In this document: positions 35,398 through 42,117 of the stretch, piece by piece | Position numbering within the stretch: position 1 is the first letter of the stretch | Layout: the number at the start of each line of letters is the position of its first letter | Source: Microbulbifer sp. MKSA007 | GTDB taxonomy: Bacteria > Pseudomonadota > Gammaproteobacteria > Pseudomonadales > Cellvibrionaceae | Reading direction: 5' to 3' | Assembly: GCA_032615215.1 (NCBI GenBank) | Contig: CP128433.1 | Coordinates: 4,882,501 to 4,946,500, forward strand | Length of the DNA stretch: 64,000 nt | Position numbers and translations under genes: made by a program | Notes under the pieces: generated by a model | The model's database searches: none | The model's input: the letters and a program-made list of their open reading frames with translations, nothing else | What the model was told of the DNA's origin: nothing

Positions 35398-35772
35398 ATG
35401 GATAACCTCGAGAAAATTAAAAAAATAATTCCCCTTTGGTACGCTCAAAAGGCGTGGGCAGAGGAGCTTTTGATTCGTGCATTTGATCTGGAAAAGGCAG
35501 AAGATATCCTCAAAAGCGAACACCGAGGGAGAAAATCTATCCCAGGCACAAACTGGATGTACGTGACCCATGGCATCGGTGTTGACGTGTACCGCACCGC
35601 TGATGTTGGAGGTATCGACTTCGATTTTGATAAGCCAGACCCAGACGAGTGGCGGTTGCGGTTATTTTTTGAAAAACAATATAACGAGGGCAACCTTCCT
35701 CTAGCAGAGTACCGAGAACTCTATGAAGACGAAGGTCTATTAAAGTGTTTTGTCGCCGAGGCACTAAAGTAG
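35398..35772 (+). CDS. Cassette gene: DUF6896-like protein
   Basis: A 124-residue soluble acidic protein. The segment WMYVTHGIGVDVYRTADVGG, followed by IDFDFDKPDPDEWRLRLFFE, has the HG-G-(x)-V and D-WRL pattern of a small family (DUF6896) often found among immunity-like genes. This match is from memory and tentative. ATG 35398 follows the attC 12 core by 12 bases, and the stop lies just before attC 13. Confidence 0.62.
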   Translation: MDNLEKIKKIIPLWYAQKAWAEELLIRAFDLEKAEDILKSEHRGRKSIPGTNWMYVTHGIGVDVYRTADVGGIDFDFDKPDPDEWRLRLFFEKQYNEGNLPLAEYRELYEDEGLLKCFVAEALK

Positions 35773-35776
35773 TGGG

Positions 35777-35875
35777 CTATAACAATGCGCTCAAATACGT
35801 TCCGGCCGCAAAAAGCGCGGCCTCCACCGGACAGGCTACGCGTTACTTCGCCTGCCTTTTAGCTTAGCGTTATGA
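35777..35875 (+). repeat. attC site 13
   Basis: Inverse core CTATAAC to core GTTATGA, 99 bases. Arms AATGCGCTCAAA / TTTTAGCTTAGC and internal GGCCGC / GCGGCC pair. The next gene's first ATG overlaps the core. Confidence 0.9.
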
Positions 35876-35886
35876 GTAAGTGTAAA

Positions 35887-36240
35887 ATGAAGAATGTCCT
35901 GATATTTCTATTGGTATTAATACTTCCCAAAATGGGTATGGCATGCTCTTGTTCAAATATTGAAGTCGAGGATTATTTGTCTTCGTGTGATTCTTTGTTT
36001 ATCGCTCGGTTAGTAAAAGCAGAATATAAAGAATCTGATGAGTCAGGAGGCGAAATAAAGGGAAAATTTGGTGCCCCGATTGAAGTATTTCAAGGCGATC
36101 CTGGTAAAGTAAAAGGGCTTAAGATTGAGCATATGATTGGTTCGTCTTGTGACCAATATCCAACGATAGGTAGTAAATACTTAGTTTGTGGGAAAAATGA
36201 AAAAAATATACCAGCTATAGCCATTGCTCTTATACAGTAG
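35887..36240 (+). CDS. Cassette gene: secreted protein with NTR/TIMP-like cysteine pattern
   Basis: A 117-residue exported protein. The signal peptide (MKNVLIFLLVLILPKMGMA) is cut so that the mature protein begins with CSCSNIEVEDYL; a CxC motif right at the mature N-terminus followed by LFIARLVKAEY and a later SSCDQY is the pattern of netrin-like (TIMP-type) domains. Such bacterial proteins are uncharacterised. ATG 35887 is preferred because it starts the signal peptide; ATG 35872, inside the attC 13 core, is in frame and also possible. Confidence 0.7.
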   Translation: MKNVLIFLLVLILPKMGMACSCSNIEVEDYLSSCDSLFIARLVKAEYKESDESGGEIKGKFGAPIEVFQGDPGKVKGLKIEHMIGSSCDQYPTIGSKYLVCGKNEKNIPAIAIALIQ

Positions 36241-36293
36241 ATCACGCGGAACACTATCGCCGAGATATATTAAAACAGCTAAGAGATAAAAAC

Positions 36294-36337
36294 TTATAAC
36301 AAGCCATTCAAGGCGGCAGCTGGCTGGGACGTTATGT
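36294..36337 (+). repeat. attC site 14 (truncated)
   Basis: Inverse core TTATAAC followed by AAGCC, then core GTTATGT, only 44 bases apart. The ends are attC-like, but the stem is too short for a normal site, so it is probably a deletion remnant. Confidence 0.55.
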
Positions 36338-36741
36338 ATAGGAACATGAAGGCACTTATCATCTACTACATTAAGCACGTTCTGCTATTGGGAACGGTTG
36401 GCTTTGTAATGTTTCAGTGCATTGCTTGGCTACAGCTGGGGTGGTTTTGGGCTTCTGACAGCATAGAGGCTTGGCTCCTCTCCTTGGCTATCGTAGCGAT
36501 ATATCTATTGCTAGTTGGCTCTCCAATTATTTGGATTTCAAGTAAATTCAATCTAAAGGGATGGGCGGTACTTTTTTGTACCCTATCTGGGCCTTTGGCT
36601 GTAATTCTCTATATGCTTGTATTCAGCCATCGGCCGCCAAGCTTATATAATTACTTTGTCTGGCCCAGGAACATGCATCTGATATTTTTGATTATTGGTC
36701 TTTTGTTCGGCTTGTCACATATAAAGGCAAAAAATGCATAA
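36334..36741 (+). CDS. Cassette gene: inner-membrane protein
   Basis: A 135-residue membrane protein with four predicted segments (about residues 14-34, 46-68, 77-98 and 113-130, the last being MHLIFLIIGLLFGLSH). ATG 36334 lies inside the attC 14 core; ATG 36346, after AGGA, is the alternative start. No family recognised. The next gene begins within 50 bases with no recognisable attC between, so the separating site may have decayed. Confidence 0.68.
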   Translation: MYRNMKALIIYYIKHVLLLGTVGFVMFQCIAWLQLGWFWASDSIEAWLLSLAIVAIYLLLVGSPIIWISSKFNLKGWAVLFCTLSGPLAVILYMLVFSHRPPSLYNYFVWPRNMHLIFLIIGLLFGLSHIKAKNA

Positions 36742-36787
36742 GCAGTTTAAGCAGTACGGCTGTTACGCACCCCAGGCGCTTCTTGCC

Positions 36788-37123
36788 ATGAGATTTCTCA
36801 CTGTAACTCTTCTAGTCTTATGCACGCCGTTAATGGCTAAAACCTCTTGCGACAACGCAATACTAATCCCAGGAAAACAGATCTACCCTAGCAAGACTGC
36901 TGCAGGTGTAGACATACTCTCATCTGGCCCCTGTGAAGTTTATGTCTCTTTTGACCTTGAAAACTCAAAGCCTGTAAATATTGACACAAGTACAGCCACT
37001 GGCCGCTGTGCACTGTTCTATCGATCAGCGTCTAAACTCGTTGAAACAACGACATACGTTAAAGACTCAAATATTAAAGGCTGCAACACTAAAGTCATAT
37101 ATGTTGAAGGTGGTGGCACCTAA
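36788..37123 (+). CDS. Cassette gene: secreted protein with faint TonB-C-like pattern
   Basis: A 111-residue exported protein. The signal peptide (MRFLTVTLLVLCTPLMA) precedes a mature domain with four cysteines. The run PGKQIYPSKTAAGVDI, then CEVYVSFDLENSKPVN and later LFYRSASKLVETTTYV, is spaced like a TonB C-terminal domain, but the match is weak. ATG 36788 is preferred because it starts the signal; an earlier in-frame ATG (36734) overlaps the previous gene. The stop is directly followed by the 3' end of the minus-strand group II intron. Confidence 0.62.
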   Translation: MRFLTVTLLVLCTPLMAKTSCDNAILIPGKQIYPSKTAAGVDILSSGPCEVYVSFDLENSKPVNIDTSTATGRCALFYRSASKLVETTTYVKDSNIKGCNTKVIYVEGGGT

Positions 37124-37545
37124 ATCGGGTAGCCGGTAGTTTCTAGCTACCAGCCCCCACACCACCCATCGTGCGAGTCCGCAATGGGCGGTTCCCTATC
37201 CGTGATGAATCTCTTACCAATGATAGTATCAAGCAGATCTTCATCTGAGTTTAGTGTCACAGCTTTCCCCAGATATGAACGTGAACTTACACAATACACT
37301 GCATCATTTACTCTGCCCATTAGGTTACTTGGCTTCGGTATCCTTAGCTACCTCGCCTCCAGGCTAAGCTCTATATTATGTTTTTGTTCATCAGCTCATA
37401 GCTTTGCCAGCGGCTTCCTCACCACAAGACCTCACGGTGTTTCAGTTGCCTTTCGCTAGTAGTTAGCATTTAATGGAGCCCATTAAATGGTGATCTTTCT
37501 GCAGAGGACTTTCACCCCATTAGTCCGCAACCATGTTGGGCGTAC
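37122..37545 (-). mobile_element. ORF-less group IIC (attC-type) intron
   Basis: On the minus strand the sequence starts GTACGCCCAACATGG, followed by GGGGTGAAAGTCC, GCGAAAGGCAACTG, GAGGAAGCCGCTGGCAAA and AATATAGAGCTTAGCCTGG, the ordered domain I landmarks of group IIC introns. It ends with domain V (37161-37193) and a domain VI hairpin (GGTAG / CTACC around CTAGAAA). Only about 90 bases separate domain I from domain V, so the reverse-transcriptase gene and most of domains II-IV are missing. It can be mobile only if a helper protein acts in trans and if the remaining RNA still splices. Confidence 0.82.
37161..37193 (-). ncRNA. Group II intron domain V
   Basis: On the minus strand AACCGCCCAT pairs with ATGGGTGGT, a two-base CG bulge interrupts the 3' side, and TGCG / CGCA closes a GACT tetraloop. 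Length, bulge and flanks match domain V, the catalytic core of group II introns. Confidence 0.85.
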
Positions 37546-37625
37546 CAAGTTTAGGTTGCGGAACCAGCTGACGCTGTTTCGCAAATAAAAACGTTAGGTC
37601 GTAGAATTCAAATGAGAAGTTAATA

Positions 37626-38069
37626 GTGAATAAAATTATTAAAGCAATAGTATTGTCCTCATCTCTCATCGCTACTGGTGCGGCATATGCCAACCAAGAG
37701 GCGCAGCAGCTTAGTATATGCCTCACAGACTCAATGAATGGTAAAGAAAGGAAAAATTTGGCCAAATGGATTTTTTTTGGCATGTCCTCGCATAGCTCGA
37801 TCAAACCTTTTTCAAAGGTTACCGAGTCAGATATTGGAGATTCAAGTAAGTATGTTGGGGCATTAATTACCCGGCTTATAACTGAAGATTGCCCCAGTCA
37901 AGCTAAGGCGGCTTCAAAAGTACTGGGTTCAGCTGCCTTTGATCAAGCATTTAAGGTTGTTGGAGAAGTAGCAATGCAAGAACTAATGGCTGAGCCCTCA
38001 GTTGGTCATTCGCTAGGAGCATTTGAGAAACACCTTGATAAAGAGAAATTTAACGCGGTATTTCAGTAG
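37626..38069 (+). CDS. Cassette gene: secreted protein of unknown function
   Basis: A 147-residue periplasmic protein with a clear signal peptide (IIKAIVLSSSLIATGAAYAN). The mature part is helical with two cysteines (LSICLTDSMNG and TEDCPSQA) and a WIFFGMSSHSSIKP segment. The start is GTG with a GAGAAG site. I recognise no named family. It is the last gene of the recognisable cassette array. Confidence 0.7.
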   Translation: MNKIIKAIVLSSSLIATGAAYANQEAQQLSICLTDSMNGKERKNLAKWIFFGMSSHSSIKPFSKVTESDIGDSSKYVGALITRLITEDCPSQAKAASKVLGSAAFDQAFKVVGEVAMQELMAEPSVGHSLGAFEKHLDKEKFNAVFQ

Positions 38070-38143
38070 TGTATCCATTTTATCAGGGCAAGATCACACA
38101 AAAAGACTAGCGAATTTTCTGTCTGCGACTAAAGGCGTTATAT
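38066..38143 (+). repeat. attC site 16 (eroded, core only)
   Basis: The right end AAAGGCGTTATAT has an intact core (GTTATAT at 38137-38143), but the inverse core is no longer recognisable. It marks the distal end of the array. Confidence 0.5.
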
Positions 38144-38145
38144 CC

Positions 38146-38210
38146 AAGACTTACCCACATTTAGTAGACACCCTATATAGTTAGATTTAGCCCTAACACA
38201 AAGGTGCATC
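38146..38210 (+). mobile_element. Relic of the left end of an IS3-family element
   Basis: These 65 bases match the left end of the complete IS (28782-28846) at 58 of 65 positions and stop exactly where orfA would begin. Like the complete copy, it begins two bases past an attC core GTTATAT. The rest of the element is gone. Confidence 0.82.
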
Positions 38211-38325
38211 TAAATTACGTAAGGTAAGGAAAACTTTGAAACCAAAGCTCACGATATATTGATAGTCACGTCTTACGGTGTTTAACATATCGATGAAATT
38301 TAACTAAAATGCAAAAGGATTTGCT

Positions 38326-39126
38326 TTGAATATTTTCAAAATTCTTCTTTTAATAATATTCATACTCATCAGCTCCACTGCTTCATCAAGCATAGTTAAG
38401 ATGAAAATATCTGAACAACTATATATCTTAAGTGGAAAGGAATATGGCACTAATATCGGTTTAATAGCTGCAGAAAATGGCTTGATATTAATTGATCCGA
38501 TGCCGGGAAATAATCACCTGACCGAATTAGACCAAGTAATTCAGTCGATCTACAATAAGCCTATCATTTTTATCTTAAATACACATGCACACTCTGATCA
38601 CACTGGAGGCAATAAGTATTTTGAAAATAAAGGTGGAAAGCTAATAGAGGGTGACATTCCCCTGAAAGGGTTTACTCATATTAAAGTTGAGTCTCATTCA
38701 TCGATTGACAATATATTTTATCATAAGGAGAGTAACGCAATATTTGTTGGTGATATTTTCGATACTAGCTGGCATCCCACATTTTATGCTGGTGGAGTTA
38801 AAGGCTTCAGCAGCGCAGTTGATACTATTTTAAATATGGGTGATGATCAAAGCTTAATCATACCCGGGCATGGTGTTACTGCCAATAAATCATCTCTAAT
38901 TGAATTTAGAGAAAATACTTTTTCATGGATAAATAGAGTTCGAGAACTTTATCATAAAGAAGCAGATCTAGAGATAATAATAGCGGATACACAATTAAAG
39001 AGTATTTTACAGAAATTCAACGCGAGCGATAAAGCCACATTTATACCTAAAAAGGCTTACAAAAGATTCATAGAGAGAACAATCTCCGTGATAGATAATG
39101 AAGAGAGTTTGCAACAAGCTCATTGA
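38326..39126 (+). CDS. MBL-fold (metallo-beta-lactamase superfamily) secreted hydrolase
   Basis: A 266-residue exported protein with an N-terminal signal segment (ILLLIIFILISSTASSSIV). The MBL metal sites are present: THAHSDHTGG, then a His in VESHSSIDNIFYH, Asp in AIFVGDIF and His in IIPGHGVT. This is the general MBL hydrolase fold; it is closer to class-B-like and QPS-type hydrolases than to a proven beta-lactamase, so resistance should not be assumed. TTG 38326 with AAAGGA is the likely start. It is outside the recognisable cassettes but AT-rich like them. Confidence 0.82.
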   Translation: MNIFKILLLIIFILISSTASSSIVKMKISEQLYILSGKEYGTNIGLIAAENGLILIDPMPGNNHLTELDQVIQSIYNKPIIFILNTHAHSDHTGGNKYFENKGGKLIEGDIPLKGFTHIKVESHSSIDNIFYHKESNAIFVGDIFDTSWHPTFYAGGVKGFSSAVDTILNMGDDQSLIIPGHGVTANKSSLIEFRENTFSWINRVRELYHKEADLEIIIADTQLKSILQKFNASDKATFIPKKAYKRFIERTISVIDNEESLQQAH

Positions 39127-39128
39127 TA

Positions 39129-39156
39129 GGGTGAGCTTTAGCACCCATCTTTTGTT
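39129..39156 (+). terminator. Possible terminator after the MBL gene
   Basis: GGGTG / CACCC with an eight-base loop followed by ATCTTTTGTT. The stem is short, so confidence is moderate. Confidence 0.45.
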
Positions 39157-39219
39157 ATTATTCTTCTGAGGAAGAGCCCTTCACTGTAAAACTTGTTAAC
39201 TACAGGAGCCTACGCTCTA

Positions 39220-39585
39220 TTGAAAGTCTTGGTATTTGATTTGAAGAAACTATTGATTTTTACCATCACACTCCTACTTGCACTTGCTGCATATTATCTT
39301 ACTTTTACAGCCTTCTATGAGTCATGGTTCCCTTATTATTATGAGGAATATCTTTCGTACTTCTTCTTAGCTGGACTAGCAATAGTTGTATTATTACCAT
39401 TCGCCATTGCAGCCACTTCAGGCCAAAAAAATGGCCTGAGTTATCTTTCTAAGTACGCCAATTCAGCAACGAAGGTTCATTTAGCTGTAGTTATCTTATC
39501 TATGTTAATTTTTGCTTATATGATGTCCAATGGCGTTTTACTAAATGAGGCCGGTGTTTATCAAGTAGTACCATCAGGTGAATAG
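39220..39585 (+). CDS. Small inner-membrane protein
   Basis: A 121-residue membrane protein with three predicted segments (about residues 10-30, 45-65 and 88-108). TTG 39220 is chosen because ACAGGAG lies upstream; TTG 39193 is an alternative. No family is recognised. Codon use is AT-rich like the rest of the island. Confidence 0.5.
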   Translation: MKVLVFDLKKLLIFTITLLLALAAYYLTFTAFYESWFPYYYEEYLSYFFLAGLAIVVLLPFAIAATSGQKNGLSYLSKYANSATKVHLAVVILSMLIFAYMMSNGVLLNEAGVYQVVPSGE

Positions 39586-39678
39586 ACGTAACTAGCAACG
39601 GCACCTGGCACCAATACCGCAGCTCTGCTAAGGTTTTGATGCCGATGCTTTGAGTGCTCCACAATTAGGGTCATGTTC

Positions 39679-39867
39679 TCAACAGTTTCTATTCCCCTGC
39701 ACCCTTCCCTTCTGGACACGTATGTAAATTTCTTCACAGTGAACTGGAAGTGATCTGGGAGCCTGTATTCCTATCTTTACCTGATTTCCCTTAACTTCCA
39801 ACACTGTGATTGAGACATTGGCTCCGATCCTTAGGTTTTCACCAGTTCTGCGCTTTAAGATCAACAT
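39679..39867 (-). CDS. csrA: CsrA/RsmA-family carbon storage regulator
   Basis: A 62-residue RNA-binding translational regulator. The conserved MLILKRRTGENLRIG start, VSITVLEVKGNQVKIGIQAP centre and HCEEIYIRVQ end are those of CsrA; the RNA-contacting Arg/Lys residues of strand 1 and the terminal helix are present, although HCEE replaces the usual HREE. CsrA normally represses translation at GGA motifs. It lies inside the accessory island, so it is probably an additional copy rather than the chromosome's main CsrA. Confidence 0.9.
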   Translation of the reverse strand: MLILKRRTGENLRIGANVSITVLEVKGNQVKIGIQAPRSLPVHCEEIYIRVQKGRVQGNRNC

Positions 39868-40964
39868 ATTTCTATTCTCTGCTTTTCAAACCATGGGTAG
39901 ACTTTTTATTGATGGACGGCTGAGAAACTAATCTGTTGAAGAATGCAGGGGGAGCGCGTGAACGATAGGCATAGAAGAAGAAAAGGCGGACGCAACGCTG
40001 CCAGAGCTTGGAGAGTCTCTCCAAGCCGCTGGATGTACTCCACTTTATTGAAGACGAGCGGGTTTCTAGCGTATGATCCATATAGCCATTTTGATAGTCT
40101 AGTTATCAATTTGGTTAGCTGGCCCCTGGTGTTCCCGCACCTTGGGTCAGCGCCTTTTACTTACTCTTACGTCACGCTACCGTTCTCCTTTGAGAGGGTG
40201 AATCTTTTATAAAAATCTTATTCTATTGAGTTTCTTTGGTTATAGGCCTTCAAAAAGCGTCCTATTTACGACCAAAATACCAATAAATGTCCATCGATTT
40301 TACGCAGATTTGACACTGAAACAAACTTAATAAATTTCAATAAGATCATTTTTGTGCCTATTTTTTGTAAGTTACCGCCTTGGAAAATATCGGCTTATGT
40401 AGAAAATGGCCAATCGTATTGGCAATCTTTAATGGCCTTTACGTTAGAACCTCAAGGCACAAGACAATCAAAAATAAATACGTAAACGTACTCCTCATTT
40501 CAAAAGAGAAAGGCTAAGTATCTTCTAAGTATTGGATATATTGCCGTGGGTTTTATGCGACTTACCCATTGGCATTCGCACTCTGATTTTCAGCCAGTAA
40601 TTTAGGAGAGATATCCTGCATGATCGTACCTATTTAAAAGTTCAATGTCCCTGAAAACTCATTAATTACTCTTCTCAAGCCGTATATTTTGGCTGGGTGC
40701 TACTTATGATACATTCTGATATTAAAAATATTTCAGCAAGCACCCTAACCTGTTGATTTATAACAATTTTTTTTAAAAGATGGCTCAATGCGAATATACT
40801 GTACGCGAGATATGGCCACTGGAATATTCTTCAATCGATACTGGTTAGTATACTAGTGGGTATCTTTCCCTGATTTGAGTCATTTTCCATTCTCTGTGCA
40901 TGCTGATAAGTGATATGATTTTGTCCATTTTCGAATATACGAATAGACCAGCCAAGGAGAGTAA
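39868..40964 (+). other. AT-rich intergenic region with no supported gene
   Basis: These 1.1 kb hold no frame with clear coding character. A near-perfect 15-base inverted repeat centred at about 40016 (CTTGGAGAG / CTCTCCAAG) is the only strong structure. The region may hold decayed genes and the promoters of csrA and the gene at 40965. Confidence 0.45.
40001..40032 (+). repeat. Near-perfect inverted repeat
   Basis: CCAG-AG-CTTGGAGAG is followed by T and then CTCTCCAAG-CCG-CTGG. The inner 21 bases are a perfect palindrome with one central base. It may be a protein-binding site or a relic transposon end. Confidence 0.55.
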
Positions 40965-41408
40965 ATGGTCAGTCAGAGAATTAACTATTTGCAGGTAGCA
41001 GGGATACTCACAGTGTTGGCTGCTTTAGTTCATATCGGGTGTATAGTATTTGGTGGTGATTGGTATCGGTTTCTCGGTGCCGGTGAGCATATGGCTCAAC
41101 TAGCTGAAAGTGGCCACCCCTACCCAACTATTGTAACTAGCGTAATTTCAGCCGTTCTACTGCTTTGGGCTAGCTACGCTTTTTCTGGGGCGGGTTTAAT
41201 TATTAGGTTACCGCTGATTCGGCTTGGCCTGATACTAATCTCAACGATATTTTTGGCTCGTGCGCTGGGTTTTTATTTCATAATGCCAGCCTTCCCAGAT
41301 AATTCGCTAACTTTCTGGCTAACCAGCTCAGGCATATGTTTAATTCTCGGCTTAACCTATTCGCTTGGCTTAATACAGAGATGGAACCTAATTGGCGGAA
41401 AGGCCTAA
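40965..41408 (+). CDS. Inner-membrane protein of unknown function
   Basis: A 147-residue protein with four predicted membrane segments (about residues 10-30, 52-72, 77-98 and 110-135). The first segment is GILTVLAALVHIGCIVFGG. The ATG follows AGGAGAG closely. No family is named with confidence. The next two genes follow closely, so the three may be an operon. Confidence 0.7.
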   Translation: MVSQRINYLQVAGILTVLAALVHIGCIVFGGDWYRFLGAGEHMAQLAESGHPYPTIVTSVISAVLLLWASYAFSGAGLIIRLPLIRLGLILISTIFLARALGFYFIMPAFPDNSLTFWLTSSGICLILGLTYSLGLIQRWNLIGGKA

Positions 41409-41410
41409 CA

Positions 41411-41683
41411 ATGGGTGTGTTACTAGAAAATTTTATTCGTGAAGAACTCTCCGAGCGCTTGATTGGGCGTATTGAAGCGACTGTTGAAGAAGCTAAGCTT
41501 AACCCATCGATAGCTTTTAGAGAGTTTAATGGAAATGTTTATGACCTTGTATTTAATTTTGAAAAATCAGAAGTAAGTGTAAATAGTGTCTTAGATGCTA
41601 GTTCAACCGGCACTGAGAACTTGTCAATAGAAGTATTTTTATTAGCAATAGGGTCCAATCTTAATTGTTACGTAAATTTGTAA
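41411..41683 (+). CDS. Small soluble protein of unknown function
   Basis: A 90-residue protein beginning MGVLLENFIREELSERLIG, acidic and probably alpha/beta, without signal or membrane segment. It begins two bases after the membrane-protein stop, suggesting coupling, and overlaps the next lipoprotein gene by 19 bases. No family recognised. Confidence 0.6.
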   Translation: MGVLLENFIREELSERLIGRIEATVEEAKLNPSIAFREFNGNVYDLVFNFEKSEVSVNSVLDASSTGTENLSIEVFLLAIGSNLNCYVNL

Positions 41684-42078
41684 AACTTAAATTTCTAGTT
41701 CTTATAGCATGTACCGCTTTAATTATAAGTTGTGGTGAAAACGCGTGCACAGCACAATCTGATAAAGTGGTCGCAGCAAAGCGTTTGACTAATGAACAGT
41801 TAACATCTCTCTATCATTCATCACTAGAGCTTATGGATAGCTCTGAAAATATAATACTTACAGGCGATCAGATTCCGGCTATATTTTCAAATACAATTAG
41901 TCCAACTCTTATTCGGGTGAAGTCGAAATCTATCTGGCTGTACCTAGAGGCATGTAGCTTTGACAATAAAGTGGTTATCTTTATTAATGCTCCATCTGTG
42001 CTCAGTAGGGGTAATATCACAATAAGGTGGGGAGAAGGCCCAACCACACAATCTATTGAGCTTTGGCATCAAGTGTAA
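41665..42078 (+). CDS. Putative lipoprotein of unknown function
   Basis: A 137-residue exported protein with a lipoprotein-type signal (KFLVLIACTALIISC) ending at a Cys near residue 23; the lipobox IISC is acceptable but not ideal. Start is TTG, overlapping the preceding gene by 19 bases. The rest has no recognised domain. It may be a periplasmic or outer-membrane-attached small lipoprotein. Confidence 0.62.
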   Translation: MLRKFVKLKFLVLIACTALIISCGENACTAQSDKVVAAKRLTNEQLTSLYHSSLELMDSSENIILTGDQIPAIFSNTISPTLIRVKSKSIWLYLEACSFDNKVVIFINAPSVLSRGNITIRWGEGPTTQSIELWHQV

Positions 42079-42117
42079 CAGGTAAGAGTATTATCTTTCC
42101 CTATATCATTAAAGATT

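Larger units (their letters stand above)
37116..37599 (+). repeat. attC site 15, interrupted by a group II intron
   Basis: The left fragment CACCT(AA) at 37116-37123 and the right part beginning CAAG at 37546 and ending in core GTTAGGT (37593-37599) read as one attC split by the intron at 37122-37545. The junction falls in the inverse core, the known target of group IIC-attC introns. Confidence 0.7.

Noticed and set aside
36741..36788. A further attC between the genes at 36334 and 36788
   Set aside because: The 47 bases have only weak core-like ends (GCATAAGC, GTTACGC) and no arms, so a decayed site is possible but not supported.
37184..37459. Plus-strand gene of about 91 codons
   Set aside because: It lies within the minus-strand group II intron, has no ribosome site, and its translation shows no protein character.
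38326..39126. Calling the MBL-fold protein a beta-lactam resistance gene
   Set aside because: The HxHxDH and later metal residues show only the fold; the loops typical of class B beta-lactamases were not recognised, and the family includes many other hydrolases.
39872..40212. Short frames on both strands near 40.0 kb as a transposase remnant
   Set aside because: None shows a recognised transposase motif; they overlap a palindrome and each other, as expected of chance frames.
41401..41418. attC-like inverse core (GCCTAACAATG) after the gene at 40965
   Set aside because: There is no matching core or paired arms within 150 bases; the match is only local.
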